Shown: positions 26,407 through 35,734, counted from the first letter of the stretch. The stretch is 64,000 nt of DNA from Streptomyces sp. NBC_01275 (GCF_026340655.1 NZ_JAPEOZ010000001.1:806001-870000); one strand, 5' to 3'. The notes: generated by a model not told the origin, from the letters alone. Numbers and translations: made by a program.

Positions 26407-27276
26407 TCAAGCTGTCACATCCCGTTCCGGCTCGTACGGATCGGCAGTCCACGACGCCAAGAAGCGCAGTCCGTCATGGGACCGCGTCCCGGGCTCCGCG
26501 GTCAGGATCACCAACTGCTGCGTGGGGTCGGCCGAGCAGGTCAGGCTGTCCCAGTCGAGCGTGAGGTCGCCGACGACCGGGTGGCGCAGCTTCTTGGCGC
26601 CCACCCGCAGGCCGGTCAGGTGGCGGCCTGCCCACCACTGCCGGAAGTCGGCGTCCGCCACCGACAGCTCGCCGACGAGCGCCGTCAATCCGGGTTCCCC
26701 GGGGCACCGGGCGGCCAGCAGGCGCAGTTGCGCGACGCAGCTCCGGGCGACCGTACTCCAGTCGACGTAGAGATCGCGGAAGGCGGGCTCGGTGAAGAGC
26801 AGCCGGACGTAGTTGCGCCGTTTCTCCGGGACGAGATGGAAGTCAGTGAAGAGAGCGGCCGCCAGAGAGTTCCAGGCCAGGATGTCCATGCGGCGACCGA
26901 TCACCACGCTGGGGGTCGCGGTGAGATCGTCGAGCAGGCGACGCAGCTGCGGTTGCACCTTCTGCGCGGCCTGACGGCGCGGGCGAGCCGCCTGGTGACC
27001 GGCCAGCTCGAAGAGGTGGTCCCGCTGGTCGTTGTTCAGGTGCAGGACCCTGACGAGAGCCGCCAGCACCGGCGCAGAGGGCTGGATACGCCCCTGCTCC
27101 AGCCGTGTGTAGTAGTCGGAGCTGACGGCCGCGAGCAGGGCGACCTCCTCCCTGCGCAGGCCGGGCACACGTCGCGGGCCACCGGTGTCGGGCAGACCGA
27201 CGGTGCGCGGACTCAACTCGGCCCGCCGCTCCTTGAGAAATGCTCCCAGCTCGTTCACATGCGCGTCGCTGGTCAT
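26407..27276 (-). CDS. XRE-family regulator with MmyB-like ligand-binding domain
   Basis: This 289-residue paralogue of the protein at 25206 has the helix-turn-helix LRREEVALLAAVSSDYYTRL and MmyB segments VVIGRRMDILAWNSLAAALF, FRQWWAGRHLTG and HPVVGDLTLDWDSL. ATG 27276 is used; a longer form would cross the motif at 27311-27330. It diverges from the CMD operon starting at 27551. It probably controls that operon or itself through the two palindromic elements in the gap. Confidence 0.9.
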   Translation of the reverse strand: MTSDAHVNELGAFLKERRAELSPRTVGLPDTGGPRRVPGLRREEVALLAAVSSDYYTRLEQGRIQPSAPVLAALVRVLHLNNDQRDHLFELAGHQAARPRRQAAQKVQPQLRRLLDDLTATPSVVIGRRMDILAWNSLAAALFTDFHLVPEKRRNYVRLLFTEPAFRDLYVDWSTVARSCVAQLRLLAARCPGEPGLTALVGELSVADADFRQWWAGRHLTGLRVGAKKLRHPVVGDLTLDWDSLTCSADPTQQLVILTAEPGTRSHDGLRFLASWTADPYEPERDVTA

Positions 27277-27310
27277 GCCGACCAGTCTCGCACCGCCCCG
27301 TCCTGACGAG

Positions 27311-27362
27311 GGGGGGAAGGATTCTTCCCTGGATAAGCCTTGCCCGGGGTGGAATTCTCCCC
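27311..27362. promoter_or_regulatory. Two palindromic elements upstream of XRE gene (shared motif copy 3)
   Basis: GGGGGGAAGGATTCTTCCCT (27311-27330) is followed by GGGGTGGAATTCTCCCC (27346-27362), both with G-run/C-run arms around an A/T centre. The sequence after the second (CCCCATTGCGG) recurs at 22454-22463 near the quinone oxidoreductase gene. Both lie between the divergent XRE gene and the CMD operon. Confidence 0.6.
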
Positions 27363-27550
27363 ATTGCGGGCTCACGCGATGGTGGCAGGGTCGAAGACGG
27401 GGTCGGCGAGCGCGGTCGGCCCGCGGAAAGCCTTCAACCGAAAAGGCAGGCTGTCAAACGCTGAGTTCGGAATTGGTTTGCGAATATGACAGAGCTCCCG
27501 GCCGTAGGCCGGGCCACCCTAATCCCTGAACACGCAAGGAGCACCACCCC

Positions 27551-27883
27551 ATGACCGAGCGGAAGAAGTTCGCACCGCCGGCGATCCAGGAATTCGCCCC
27601 GAAGCTTGCCGAGGTGACCGACACGGTCCTGTTCGGTGACATCTGGGAGCGACCGGGTCTGTCCCCGCGAGACCGCAGCCTGGTCACCGTCACCGCTCTG
27701 GCCGCCTTGTACCGCAACGACCAGCTCGGCTTCCACCTCGGCAAGGCGCTGGAGAACGGCGTGACCAAGGACGAGCTGGTGGAGGCCCTCACCCATCTGG
27801 CCTTCTACGCCGGATGGCCCAACGCGATGACCGCGGTGACCCAGCTCAAGGCGATCGTGGAGAAGTCGGAGCAGTCGGGCTGA
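27551..27883 (+). CDS. Carboxymuconolactone decarboxylase (CMD) family protein
   Basis: The 110-residue all-helical protein of the CMD/AhpD family has the core DRSLVTVTALAALYRNDQLG and ELVEALTHLAFYAGWPNAMT. The CxxC motif of AhpD is absent, so a peroxidase role is unlikely and a decarboxylase or lyase-like role is possible. ATG 27551 has AAGGAG upstream. It leads a plus-strand series that continues with the broken cupin, the alcohol dehydrogenase and the NTF2-like gene. Confidence 0.87.
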   Translation: MTERKKFAPPAIQEFAPKLAEVTDTVLFGDIWERPGLSPRDRSLVTVTALAALYRNDQLGFHLGKALENGVTKDELVEALTHLAFYAGWPNAMTAVTQLKAIVEKSEQSG

Positions 27884-27914
27884 GGTACCGCCCCCATCAA
27901 GGGAAAGGCACACC

Positions 27915-28170
27915 ATGGAACTGCTGAAGCAGCCTCCGACCATGAAGCTGCCTGCCGAATGGTTCACCGGCGACGTCTACGCCGACGTGATCCACCGTGG
28001 CGAGGAGCCCTCTCGGATGCGGGCCAGCACGGTCCGTTTCACTCGGTGCCGCGCCCGACCAGTTCATGACCCACCTCGCCCTGTGGGAGACGGACGACGC
28101 CACCTGGCTCGAGCACGTCTCGGACGACGAGTACAACGGACCGCGCGCCAACGCCCGTACCCGCCCCTGA
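27915..28170 (+). pseudogene. Cupin-domain protein with its core deleted
   Basis: ATG 27915 begins a typical cupin N-terminus (PAEWFTGDVYADVIHRG, then STVRFT). The ~60 residues that form the metal-binding barrel are missing. In a second frame the sequence resumes with GAAPDQFMTHLALWETDDAT and ends ANARTRP at TGA 28168-28170. A clean internal deletion plus a frame change is the simplest reading. CMD-cupin-dehydrogenase is a common streptomycete gene order, so the intact ancestor was probably a small cupin enzyme of that unit. Confidence 0.8.
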
Positions 28171-28206
28171 CACCACGCCAGATCCGACGCGACCTGAGAG
28201 AGCATC

Positions 28207-29223
28207 ATGCGAGCCACCATCATCCACGCGCCTGGTGACATCCGGGTGGAGAACGTCCCCGAACCGAAGATCGTCGCACCGACGGACGCCGTCATCCGTA
28301 CCGTCGCCACCTGCGTGTGCGGCTCCGACCTGTGGAGCTACCGGGGCATCAACCCAGTCACCGAGCCGCAGCCGATCGGCCACGAGTACGTCGGCATCGT
28401 CGAGGAGGTCGGCAGCGACGTATCCAATGTCAGGCCCGGTCAGTTCGTCATCGGCTCCTTCATCGCCTCCGACAACACCTGCCCGGTCTGCCGGGCCGGC
28501 TACCACACCTCCTGCCAGCACCGTGACTTCCCCAACGGCTGCCAGGCCGAATACGTCCGCATCCCCCTCGCCGACGGCACCCTCGTCGCTACCCCGGAGC
28601 AGCCGGCCTCAGAGCTGGTCCCGAGTCTGCTGGCCCTCTCCGACGTCATGGGCACCGGCTGGTACGCCGCCAAGGCGGCCGAGGTCGGGCCGGGTTCGAC
28701 GGCCGTGGTCGTGGGTGACGGTGCTGTGGGCCTGTGCGGTGTCATCGCGGCGAAGGAACTGGGCGCCGAACGCATCATCGCCATGAGCCGGCACGCACCC
28801 CGGCAGAAGCTGGCCCTGGAGTTCGGTGCCACCGACATCGTCACCGAGCGCGGCGAGGAGGGCGTCGCCCGCGTCAAGGAACTGACGAACGGCGTAGGCG
28901 CCGACTCGGTTTTGGAGTGCGTCGGCACCCAGGAGTCGATGCACCAGGCCCTGCAGTCCGCACGCCCGGGTGGCAACGTCGGCTTCGTCGGCATGCCTCA
29001 CGGCGTGCAGATCGACGGCCAGGAACTCTTCTTCTCCCACGTCGGTCTACGCGGCGGCCCTGCGCCCGTGCGCGCCTACCTTCCCGACCTGATCGACCGC
29101 GTCGTCAGCGGCCGTATCGACCCGGGCAAGGTCTTCGACCTCACCCTGCCCCTGGACGAGGTCGCCGAAGGCTACAAGGCCATGGACGAGCGCCGCGCCA
29201 TCAAGGCGCTGCTGCGTCCGTGA
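28207..29223 (+). CDS. Zinc-dependent alcohol dehydrogenase
   Basis: The 338-residue MDR enzyme has the catalytic zinc ligands in ATCVCGSDLWSY and GHEYVG and the structural zinc cluster in NTCPVCRAGYHTSC. The cofactor loop is VVVGDGAVGLCGVIAAKEL. All expected ligands are present, in contrast to the MDR protein at 8941. Length is normal. It is in line with the CMD gene and cupin remnant and precedes an NTF2-like gene. Confidence 0.92.
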   Translation: MRATIIHAPGDIRVENVPEPKIVAPTDAVIRTVATCVCGSDLWSYRGINPVTEPQPIGHEYVGIVEEVGSDVSNVRPGQFVIGSFIASDNTCPVCRAGYHTSCQHRDFPNGCQAEYVRIPLADGTLVATPEQPASELVPSLLALSDVMGTGWYAAKAAEVGPGSTAVVVGDGAVGLCGVIAAKELGAERIIAMSRHAPRQKLALEFGATDIVTERGEEGVARVKELTNGVGADSVLECVGTQESMHQALQSARPGGNVGFVGMPHGVQIDGQELFFSHVGLRGGPAPVRAYLPDLIDRVVSGRIDPGKVFDLTLPLDEVAEGYKAMDERRAIKALLRP

Positions 29224-29332
29224 CATGAAGCCCGGCGGTGGTGGGTGCAGGATGAGCCGCGCCCACCACGGCCGCCACCACCGAGCGGTGAGCGCCCGCC
29301 CACCGCAGCCCAGCAGAAACGGACCGACCGCC

Positions 29333-29758
29333 ATGACCAGCGAGGCGATCGCCACCGCCGAGGCGTACGTCAAGGCGCTCGCTACGCGCGACTTGGAACG
29401 GATCCTCCCCCACTTCGCTCCCGATGCCACCTGGACGATCCCCGGTGATCCGGCCCTGACGCCATGGGCTGGGCCCCGCAGCGGGCCGGAGGAGATCCGG
29501 CAGTCTCTCGCCGCGTTCTTCGCGGCCGTCGAGCCGCTCGCATTTGAGCTGCGCTCCTTGGTGGAGACCGACGGACAGGTGCTGGTACCGGGCCGGTACG
29601 CCTCCCGGTTCCATCCCTCGGGGCAGGTGCTCGAAAGCGAGATGATCCTGCGGTTCACCGTCACCGACGGCCTGATCACCGACTACCGCGTCTTCGAGGA
29701 CTCGCTCGGCATCACCCGTAGCTTCCTCGGTGCGCCTCTCATCCCAGGTCCCGCCTGA
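29333..29758 (+). CDS. SnoaL/NTF2-like protein
   Basis: The 141-residue cone-fold protein shows AEAYVKALATRDLERILPHF, the ATWTIPG strand, GPEEIRQSLAAFF and FTVTDGLITDYRVFEDS. ATG 29333 is favoured because it aligns with the family start; an earlier in-frame start would overlap only spacer. It lies 109 bases after the dehydrogenase and belongs to the same plus-strand series. Confidence 0.78.
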   Translation: MTSEAIATAEAYVKALATRDLERILPHFAPDATWTIPGDPALTPWAGPRSGPEEIRQSLAAFFAAVEPLAFELRSLVETDGQVLVPGRYASRFHPSGQVLESEMILRFTVTDGLITDYRVFEDSLGITRSFLGAPLIPGPA

Positions 29759-29832
29759 CCGCAGGTCTTCCGAAATCCCTCGACAGCGACACATCGGTAC
29801 GTACGCCTTCCCCGGTCTCAGGAGCCCCCGCA

Positions 29833-29967
29833 TGTCCGTTCGGCGCCCTGCTGGCAGCCCATGGCGACATCCCGCACAGCCTGCGCGAAAGCCTGGCCCT
29901 CACCGCGGTCACGGCCTTCGTCGGTGTTGCGGCGAATCTCTTCCCGAGGGCGGCCCGACGACCCTGA
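29833..29967 (+). pseudogene. Unrecognised C-terminal fragment
   Basis: A frame ending at TGA 29965-29967 reads PFGALLAAHGDIPHSLRESL then ALTAVTAFVGVAANLFPRAA. It looks like a real protein tail with a hydrophobic helix rather than random GC-rich sequence. No start or upstream body is present, and I cannot assign a family. Confidence 0.35.
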
Positions 29968-30015
29968 CGAGCTTCCTCGCGTACTCACCGGATCAAGGAG
30001 ATCGGAGACACCCCC

Positions 30016-30387
30016 ATGACGGCATGGACGAGCGATGACCTCAACCGCATCGCCACCGCTGACGAGTTGGAGATGGCACCGCTCAGGCGCAACGGCACTC
30101 TGCGGAGGCCGGTGCCGATCTGGGTCGTCCGCGACGGTGACGACCTTTACGTCCGCTCCTTCCGAGGCACGGATGGCGGCTGGTGGCGTACGGCCCGTGC
30201 GAGCTACGAGGGGCACATCCGCTCCGGCGGAGTCGACAAGGACGTCACCTTCGTGGAGGTGCAGGACGACGAGATCAACGACCGTATCGACACGGCGTAC
30301 CGCACCAAGTACGGCCACTTCGGCGGCGCCTACGTCGACCCCATGGTCGCCGCACGCTCCACGACGCTACGGCTGATCCCCCGATGA
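30016..30387 (+). CDS. DUF2255-family protein
   Basis: The 123-residue protein matches the DUF2255 pattern: a helix start (SDDLNRIATADELEMAPLRR), the strand PVPIWVVRDGDDLYVRSFRG, and a C-terminal KYGHFGGAYVDPMV. The fold is likely a small flavin or nitroreductase-like beta barrel, but no biochemical role is established. AAGGAG lies upstream of ATG 30016. It is 67 bases before the antiporter gene. Confidence 0.8.
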   Translation: MTAWTSDDLNRIATADELEMAPLRRNGTLRRPVPIWVVRDGDDLYVRSFRGTDGGWWRTARASYEGHIRSGGVDKDVTFVEVQDDEINDRIDTAYRTKYGHFGGAYVDPMVAARSTTLRLIPR

Positions 30388-30454
30388 GCAGAACGATCCC
30401 CGCGGAAGCCGCTGAACCCCCACGAACAGCTGGTCCAGCACTGGAGTAAGCGCC

Positions 30455-32041
30455 ATGCTCGGTCTTGAACTCGTCGTCGTCCTGGGCGCGGCCGTGCTGC
30501 TGGGCAATGCCCTGGGGCAGCGCTTCGGTGTCGCGCCGCCCGTCGTCCTACTGATCGTGGGCGCCCTCATCGGGCTCGTGCCGGCCGTCCGCCAAACCCA
30601 ACTCCCGCCCGAAGTCGTGCTATTGCTCTTCCTCCCCGTGCTGCTGTACTGGGAGAGCCTGACCACGTCCATGCGGGAGATCCGTTCGAACCTGCGCGGC
30701 ATCGTGCTGCTCAGCACGGTCCTGGTGATCCTCACCGCGTGGGCCGTCGCGGCCGCCGGACACGCGCTCGGACTGCCGTGGGGGCCGGCGTGGGTTCTGG
30801 GCGCGGCCGTGGCGCCCACCGACGCGACCGCGGTCGGCGCGCTGGCCGGTTCCCTGCCGCGCCGTGAGGTCACCGTGCTCCGGGCGGAGAGCCTCGTCAA
30901 CGACGGCACGGCGCTGGTCGTCTACGGGCTGGCGGTCGGCATCACCGTCGGCGAGGAGCACCTCACCCTTGCGCACGTCGGAGCGCTGTTCCTGCTGGCG
31001 TACGGCGGTGGGGCCGCGGTCGGCGTGGCGGTCGCCTGGGTCAACATGAACCTCCGGCGCCGCCTGGCCGATCCCCTGCTGGGCAATCTCGTCATGATCC
31101 TGGCACCGTTCACGGCCTATCTGCTCGCCGAACTGATCCACGCCTCGGGTGTCCTCGCTGTCGTCGTGAGCGGACTGATCATGGCCCAGGTGGCTCCGAG
31201 CCTGATCCGGGCCGAGCACCGACGCCAGGCACTGGCGTTCTGGCCGCTGGCGACCTTCGTCATCAACGGCGCCCTGTTCGTCCTGGTCGGAGTGGAACTC
31301 CAATACGCGTTCCGCCACTTGAGCCGCGCAGATCTGCGGGATGCACTGATCGCCGTCGGTGTGGTCAGCCTGGTGCTGGTCCTCGTCCGGTTCGCGTTCC
31401 TGTTCTCCTCGGCCTACCTGATCCGCCTGATCGACCGACGTCCACAGCAGCGGCTGCGGAGGATCAGTCACCGGGCACGCACCGTCAGCGGCTTCGCCGG
31501 CTTCCGTGGCGCGGTGTCGCTGGCCGTGGCGCTCTCCGTACCGGAGACCGTCGACTCGGGCGCGCCCTTCCCCGACCGCGCCTTCATCGTCTTCGTCACC
31601 TCCGGCGTCATCGTGGTGACCCTCGTCGTGCAGGGACTGCTGCTGCCGGGCGTGGTGCGCTGGGCCCGGCTGCCCCGCGACACCTCCGTCGACGAGGAAC
31701 AGATCCTCGCCGAGACCACGGCAACCGAGGAAGCCGTCAAGGCGCTCCCGGAACTCGCCGCCGAACTGGGCACCACTCCCAAGGTCACGGAGTGGCTGCG
31801 CCAGGAGTACGAAGCCCACCTGGCGACCGTACGGGCCGAAGGCGCCGGCGCCGACGAGGATCCCGCTCTGCTCCACAACCGCCACTACACCGACCTCCGC
31901 CTCGCCCTCATCGCCCACAAGCGCGCAACCGTCGTCCGCCTGCGCGACGAACAGCGGATCGACGACACCGTGCTGCGCCGCCTCCAGACCGCCCTGGACT
32001 ACGAAGAGGTGCGGCTGGCCGGACGCGAGCAGGTGGAGTGA
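30455..32041 (+). CDS. Na+/H+ antiporter, CPA1/NhaP type
   Basis: The 528-residue transporter has 12 or so membrane segments in the first ~400 residues and a cytoplasmic, charged C-terminal tail. Family signatures are visible: APTDATAVGALAGSLPRR and ESLVNDGTALVVYGLAVG hold the ion-binding Asp residues, and GFRGAVSLAVALSVP marks a later helix. The tail (about residues 405-528) is Glu/Arg-rich and probably regulatory. It lies in the redox operon with DUF2255 and the amidohydrolase, so it may serve pH or ion homeostasis under the same signal. Confidence 0.92.
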   Translation: MLGLELVVVLGAAVLLGNALGQRFGVAPPVVLLIVGALIGLVPAVRQTQLPPEVVLLLFLPVLLYWESLTTSMREIRSNLRGIVLLSTVLVILTAWAVAAAGHALGLPWGPAWVLGAAVAPTDATAVGALAGSLPRREVTVLRAESLVNDGTALVVYGLAVGITVGEEHLTLAHVGALFLLAYGGGAAVGVAVAWVNMNLRRRLADPLLGNLVMILAPFTAYLLAELIHASGVLAVVVSGLIMAQVAPSLIRAEHRRQALAFWPLATFVINGALFVLVGVELQYAFRHLSRADLRDALIAVGVVSLVLVLVRFAFLFSSAYLIRLIDRRPQQRLRRISHRARTVSGFAGFRGAVSLAVALSVPETVDSGAPFPDRAFIVFVTSGVIVVTLVVQGLLLPGVVRWARLPRDTSVDEEQILAETTATEEAVKALPELAAELGTTPKVTEWLRQEYEAHLATVRAEGAGADEDPALLHNRHYTDLRLALIAHKRATVVRLRDEQRIDDTVLRRLQTALDYEEVRLAGREQVE

Positions 32042-32088
32042 GCCGAGCCGGCCTCGACGACACCACACACCAGAAGGGACCTCCCGTC

Positions 32089-33045
32089 ATGTCCACCGGC
32101 CTCATCGACGTCCACGCCCATCTCCTCCCCGACTTCTACGTCCAGCAGGCGACGGCAGCCGGCCACGGCCACCCCGACGGCATGGGCGGCTGGCCGTCAT
32201 GGTCCGTGCAAGCCCACCTGGACCTGATGGACCGCAACGGCATCGAGACCGCGATGCTGTCCATGTCCTCACCCGGCGTGCACTTCGGCGACGACAAGGC
32301 GGCCCGCCTCCTCGCACGCCGCGTCAACGAGTACACCGCCGAACTGGCCCGGGGCCACCCGGGTCGCTTCGGCACCTTCGCCTCGCTGCCCCTTCCCGAC
32401 GTGGACGGATCCTTGGAGGAGATCGCCTTCGCCTTCGACGGACTCGACGCCGACGGCGTGGCCCTGCTGACCCACACGCACGGGGTGTATTTGGGCGACC
32501 AGCGCCTGGAGCCGGTCTTCGCCGAACTCGACCGCCGCCAGGCCGTCGTCTTCCTGCACCCCACCTCACCGGTGTGCTGGGAACAGTCCGCACTCGGCAG
32601 ACCGCGGCCGATGGTCGAGTACATCTTCGACACGGCCCGTACCGTCACCGACATGGTGATGGCGGGCGTCCTGACACGTCACCCGAACATCAAAGTGATC
32701 GTCCCGCACTGCGGCGGTGCGGTGCCCGTCCTCGCTGATCGCATCAACGAGTTCATGAGCCTGTTCCTGCAGTCGCAGCAGCCGCCCCGGTTGGACGCGG
32801 TACAGCAACTGCGCGGTCTGTACTACGACATGGCGGGCACCGCTTTCCCACGCCACGTGCCGGCGCTGTTGAAGCTCGTCGACCCGGACCGCGTGCTCTT
32901 CGGCAGTGACTACTGCTGGACGCCGTCCCCGCTGGCCGACGCGCACATCGCGGCGATCGACGCCGCCGAGCCGCCGGCGAAGGGCGCCACGTGGCGGTCG
33001 CTCACGACGGCAAACGCCAAGCGTGTCTTCCAGAGCGCCTCGTGA
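32089..33045 (+). CDS. Amidohydrolase (ACMSD-like), cytoplasmic
   Basis: The 318-residue TIM-barrel hydrolase or decarboxylase carries the HxH metal motif in IDVHAHLLPDFY, His in VFLHPTSP, His in VPHCGGAVP and the Asp in LFGSDYCWTPS. No signal peptide is present. It is a clear relative of the Tat-exported protein at 453-1637, with shared PGRFGTFASLPLPDVDGSLE-like phrasing. GAAGGGA precedes ATG 32089. It is the last gene of the plus-strand series that begins with CMD. Confidence 0.87.
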   Translation: MSTGLIDVHAHLLPDFYVQQATAAGHGHPDGMGGWPSWSVQAHLDLMDRNGIETAMLSMSSPGVHFGDDKAARLLARRVNEYTAELARGHPGRFGTFASLPLPDVDGSLEEIAFAFDGLDADGVALLTHTHGVYLGDQRLEPVFAELDRRQAVVFLHPTSPVCWEQSALGRPRPMVEYIFDTARTVTDMVMAGVLTRHPNIKVIVPHCGGAVPVLADRINEFMSLFLQSQQPPRLDAVQQLRGLYYDMAGTAFPRHVPALLKLVDPDRVLFGSDYCWTPSPLADAHIAAIDAAEPPAKGATWRSLTTANAKRVFQSAS

Positions 33046-33154
33046 TGAACCACGGCGAGCCACGTGCCGACGCGGTGATGAAGCCTGCGCCGCCGGTCCG
33101 GCGGCGAACCTGGTCTCCAGGGCCCAGGTCCGATGTGCCTGCTCGGCGAAGGCG

Positions 33155-34030
33155 TCACACGGCGCTGTCCACTCCCTCAGACTCCCTCTCGATCGTGGAC
33201 GCCAGAGAGCGCAGAGCCTCGTGAGCGGGGCTTCCTGGCTCCGCGGTCCACACGACGAGCTGCTGCTCGGGATCTTCGGCGCACATGAAGGTAGACCGCT
33301 CGAGGGCCAGGTCGCCGACGACGGGATGCCGGAGCAGCCTCGTACCGCCGGCCCGCACGGCGACATCGTGCGACGTCCACCACAGGCGGAAATGCGCATC
33401 CAGCGTGGAAAGCTCCTCGACGAGGGCAGTCAGTCGAGGGTCATCAGGGTTCCGCCTGCTGTCCATGCGCAGATGGGACAGGGCCAGGCGAGCCATGTCC
33501 TCCCAGTCCCGGTAGAGCACGCGGATGGCGGGCTCGGTGAACACCAGGCGCACGTAGTTCCGCTGTTCCTCCGGGACATGTCCGAAGTCCATCACCAGGG
33601 CGGCGGCCATGGCGTTCCACGCCAGCAGGTCCGTGTTGCGCCCGATGACGAAGCCCGCGGTCAGGGAGAGGTCGTCGAGCAGGTGTTGCATCTGCGGCCG
33701 GACTCGTTGGCGAACGGTCCGGCTGACAGGGGGCGAGGTCGTCTTCCCTGCGAGGGTCAGGAGGTACTCGCGCTGATCGCCGTCGAGGCGGAGCACCTGT
33801 GCGAGCACGTCGAGTACGGCAGCCGACGCCTGGACACGTCCCTGCTCGAGCCGGGTGTAGTAGTCGGTGCTGATCGCGGCCATCTGAGCGACTTCCTCAC
33901 GCCGCAGGCCGGGAACACGCCGGGGCTCACCGTTGTCGGGCAGCCCGGCCTTGTGGGGACTCAGCTGGGCACGGCGCGCCTTGAGGAAGACGCCCAGTTC
34001 CTCCAGGCTCGGATCGCGTCGCACACCCAC
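33155..34030 (-). CDS. XRE-family regulator with MmyB-like ligand-binding domain
   Basis: The 291-residue protein is the third member of the group with 25206 and 26407. Its helix-turn-helix is LRREEVAQMAAISTDYYTRL, and MmyB segments include VIGRNTDLLAWNAMAAAL, FRLWWTSHDVAVRAG and HPVVGDLALERSTF. GTG 34030 (or GTG 34024) fits the family N-terminus; AAGG lies upstream. It is convergent with the amidohydrolase. The pair of shared elements at 34641-34676 lies some 600 bases from its start, closer to the MDR gene. Confidence 0.88.
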   Translation of the reverse strand: MGVRRDPSLEELGVFLKARRAQLSPHKAGLPDNGEPRRVPGLRREEVAQMAAISTDYYTRLEQGRVQASAAVLDVLAQVLRLDGDQREYLLTLAGKTTSPPVSRTVRQRVRPQMQHLLDDLSLTAGFVIGRNTDLLAWNAMAAALVMDFGHVPEEQRNYVRLVFTEPAIRVLYRDWEDMARLALSHLRMDSRRNPDDPRLTALVEELSTLDAHFRLWWTSHDVAVRAGGTRLLRHPVVGDLALERSTFMCAEDPEQQLVVWTAEPGSPAHEALRSLASTIERESEGVDSAV

Positions 34031-34640
34031 AGCTTCGCACCTTGCCGCGATCCCGCGCCCCAAACGCCCCTTCACCACCAACCCCGTCCTCACCTGGAGG
34101 TCGAGACGCCGGGCGAAGGGCACGGGGTGCCCGCATCATCGCCGAGCGGCCCGCAAGCACCCCCTGATCAAGCTCTCCCTTGCAGGGGGCGGCCAACGGT
34201 TGCCCCAGCGGCCGGCTCGCTGGTCATGCCCCGACCACGGCTGTGGTGTTGGAAAGCGGCACGCTTCTGCGCCGGCACCGCCAGCGGCGTGTCCGAACCG
34301 GGCAGGCGGGTCGGCGGCACCCAGGCCGCCGACGCTTTAGGCACCCTGCTCGCCCGCCCGCTCCAGAGCGGGGGCGGAGATGCTCAGTGCAGGACATCGT
34401 CCTCGGCCTCGCGACTCTCCTGTACGCGGACGCCCCCATACGACGGTGGCCTTTGCGAGCGGTTCGGACGCGGACGTAGCGACGTATGACCGTAGGCGAG
34501 CATTGCGGCCACGGATCTTTTTTGCCGGGACCTATTAGTCACCGGATCGATGCATGCACAGTCGTCCGGACGCGAGAATTCCTGCCAAGGAAGATGTTGC
34601 TGGGCAGATAGAGCTTGCACGGTCGCCCCACCCCTGCGCA
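34031..34640. other. Gap with no recognised gene
   Basis: About 600 bases between the XRE gene and the shared motif hold several open frames in both directions. One plus-strand frame includes SVQDIVLGLATLLYADAPIR near 34380-34440, which could be a gene relic, but no family is recognisable. Confidence 0.3.
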
Positions 34641-34676
34641 GGGGAAGGATTCATCCTGGGAAAAATCCTTCCCCCC
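34641..34676. promoter_or_regulatory. Paired shared elements upstream of MDR gene (shared motif copy 4)
   Basis: GGGGAAGGATTCATCC (34641-34656) and GGGAAAAATCCTTCCCCCC (34658-34676) are adjacent copies of the same G-run/AAGGATT/C-run motif in opposing orientation. They lie about 100 bases before the quinone oxidoreductase ATG. This is the clearest link between the motif and an oxidoreductase promoter. Confidence 0.62.
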
Positions 34677-34774
34677 TTCAGGATCGAGTGCCTGGGTACG
34701 ATAACTGATGGCTCTGCGCGAGAAATCAATTGAGCCTCGCCACATCACATCGCGAGAAGTTAGGAAACGGCCGG

Positions 34775-35734
34775 ATGAAAGTCATTGGACTGCGCGAGTT
34801 CGGCGGACCGGAAGTGCTGCGATCTTTCGAACTCCCCGACTCGCACCCTGGAGCCGAGGAGGTGCGGCTCCGTGTTCACGCCGCCGGAGTTAATCCCGTG
34901 GACGCAATGGTCAGGTCCGGACGGCTGGAGCAGATGTACAAGGGCCTCACGCCGCCCTTCGTCCCCGGGATGGAGGTCACAGGTACCGTCGAAGAGGTGG
35001 GCAGCGATGTCGACCCTCGCTGGGGCCTGGTGCCGGGCGCACACGTCGTGGGATTCGTCGACAACGCCGGAAGCCACGGCGGCTACAGCGAATATCTCGC
35101 CCTACCCGCGCGGTCCGTGGCCATCGCTCCCTCGAATGCCTCCGCCGCCGAGGCGGCCGGTTTCCTCAACAATGCGCTCACCGCTCACAACGTGCTCGAC
35201 GCATTTCGGCTGCCAGAAGGCGCCACGCTCTTGGTGACAGGCGCTGCGGGATCGGTCGGCGGATACCTCGTGGAACTCGGTGCCGCGGCGGGCCTTCGCG
35301 TCGTGGCCGTCGCGGCAGAGGAAGATGCCGACCTCCTGGGCTCACTCGGCGCGCACGCGTTCATACCGCGCGGCCCCGGCATCGCCCTCCGGGTACTCGA
35401 CGAGCTCGGTACTCCGGTGGACGCGGTGGCTGATGCCGCCTTGCTGCACGAGCAGATCGCTCCCGCCGTGCGCGACGGCGGCCAGATCGGCATCCTGCGC
35501 TCTTGGGACGGCGATCCAGGGCGCGGAATCAAGGTCAAGCATCTCAACGTGCGAGAACGACGGACGGACCGGGACGCGATCGTACGTCTGCGCGACCAGG
35601 TCGAAGACGGCGCCATCACACTGCGCGCCGCAATGTCCTTCGACGCGGACGACGCGGTGGCGGCCCATGCCCGGCTCGAGCAGGGCGGCCTGCGCGAACG
35701 AATCGTCCTCGCGTTCGACAACGAAGCGTGGTAG
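34775..35734 (+). CDS. Quinone oxidoreductase-like MDR protein
   Basis: This 319-residue zinc-free MDR reductase starts MKVIGLREFGGPEVL. It has the VHAAGVNPVDAMVRSG motif, a cofactor loop LLVTGAAGSVGGYLVELGAA and the C-terminal ARLEQGGLRERIVLAF. Zinc ligands are absent. ATG 34775 is the family-consistent start. The promoter region carries the double G-run/C-run motif, so an XRE-MmyB protein probably controls it. An aldo/keto reductase follows on the same strand. Confidence 0.87.
   Translation: MKVIGLREFGGPEVLRSFELPDSHPGAEEVRLRVHAAGVNPVDAMVRSGRLEQMYKGLTPPFVPGMEVTGTVEEVGSDVDPRWGLVPGAHVVGFVDNAGSHGGYSEYLALPARSVAIAPSNASAAEAAGFLNNALTAHNVLDAFRLPEGATLLVTGAAGSVGGYLVELGAAAGLRVVAVAAEEDADLLGSLGAHAFIPRGPGIALRVLDELGTPVDAVADAALLHEQIAPAVRDGGQIGILRSWDGDPGRGIKVKHLNVRERRTDRDAIVRLRDQVEDGAITLRAAMSFDADDAVAAHARLEQGGLRERIVLAFDNEAW

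Noticed and set aside
30620..32068. A long antisense frame opposite the Na+/H+ antiporter
   Set aside because: Composition is that of a complementary-strand shadow (Asp, Gln, Arg-rich), while the sense frame has full antiporter motifs.
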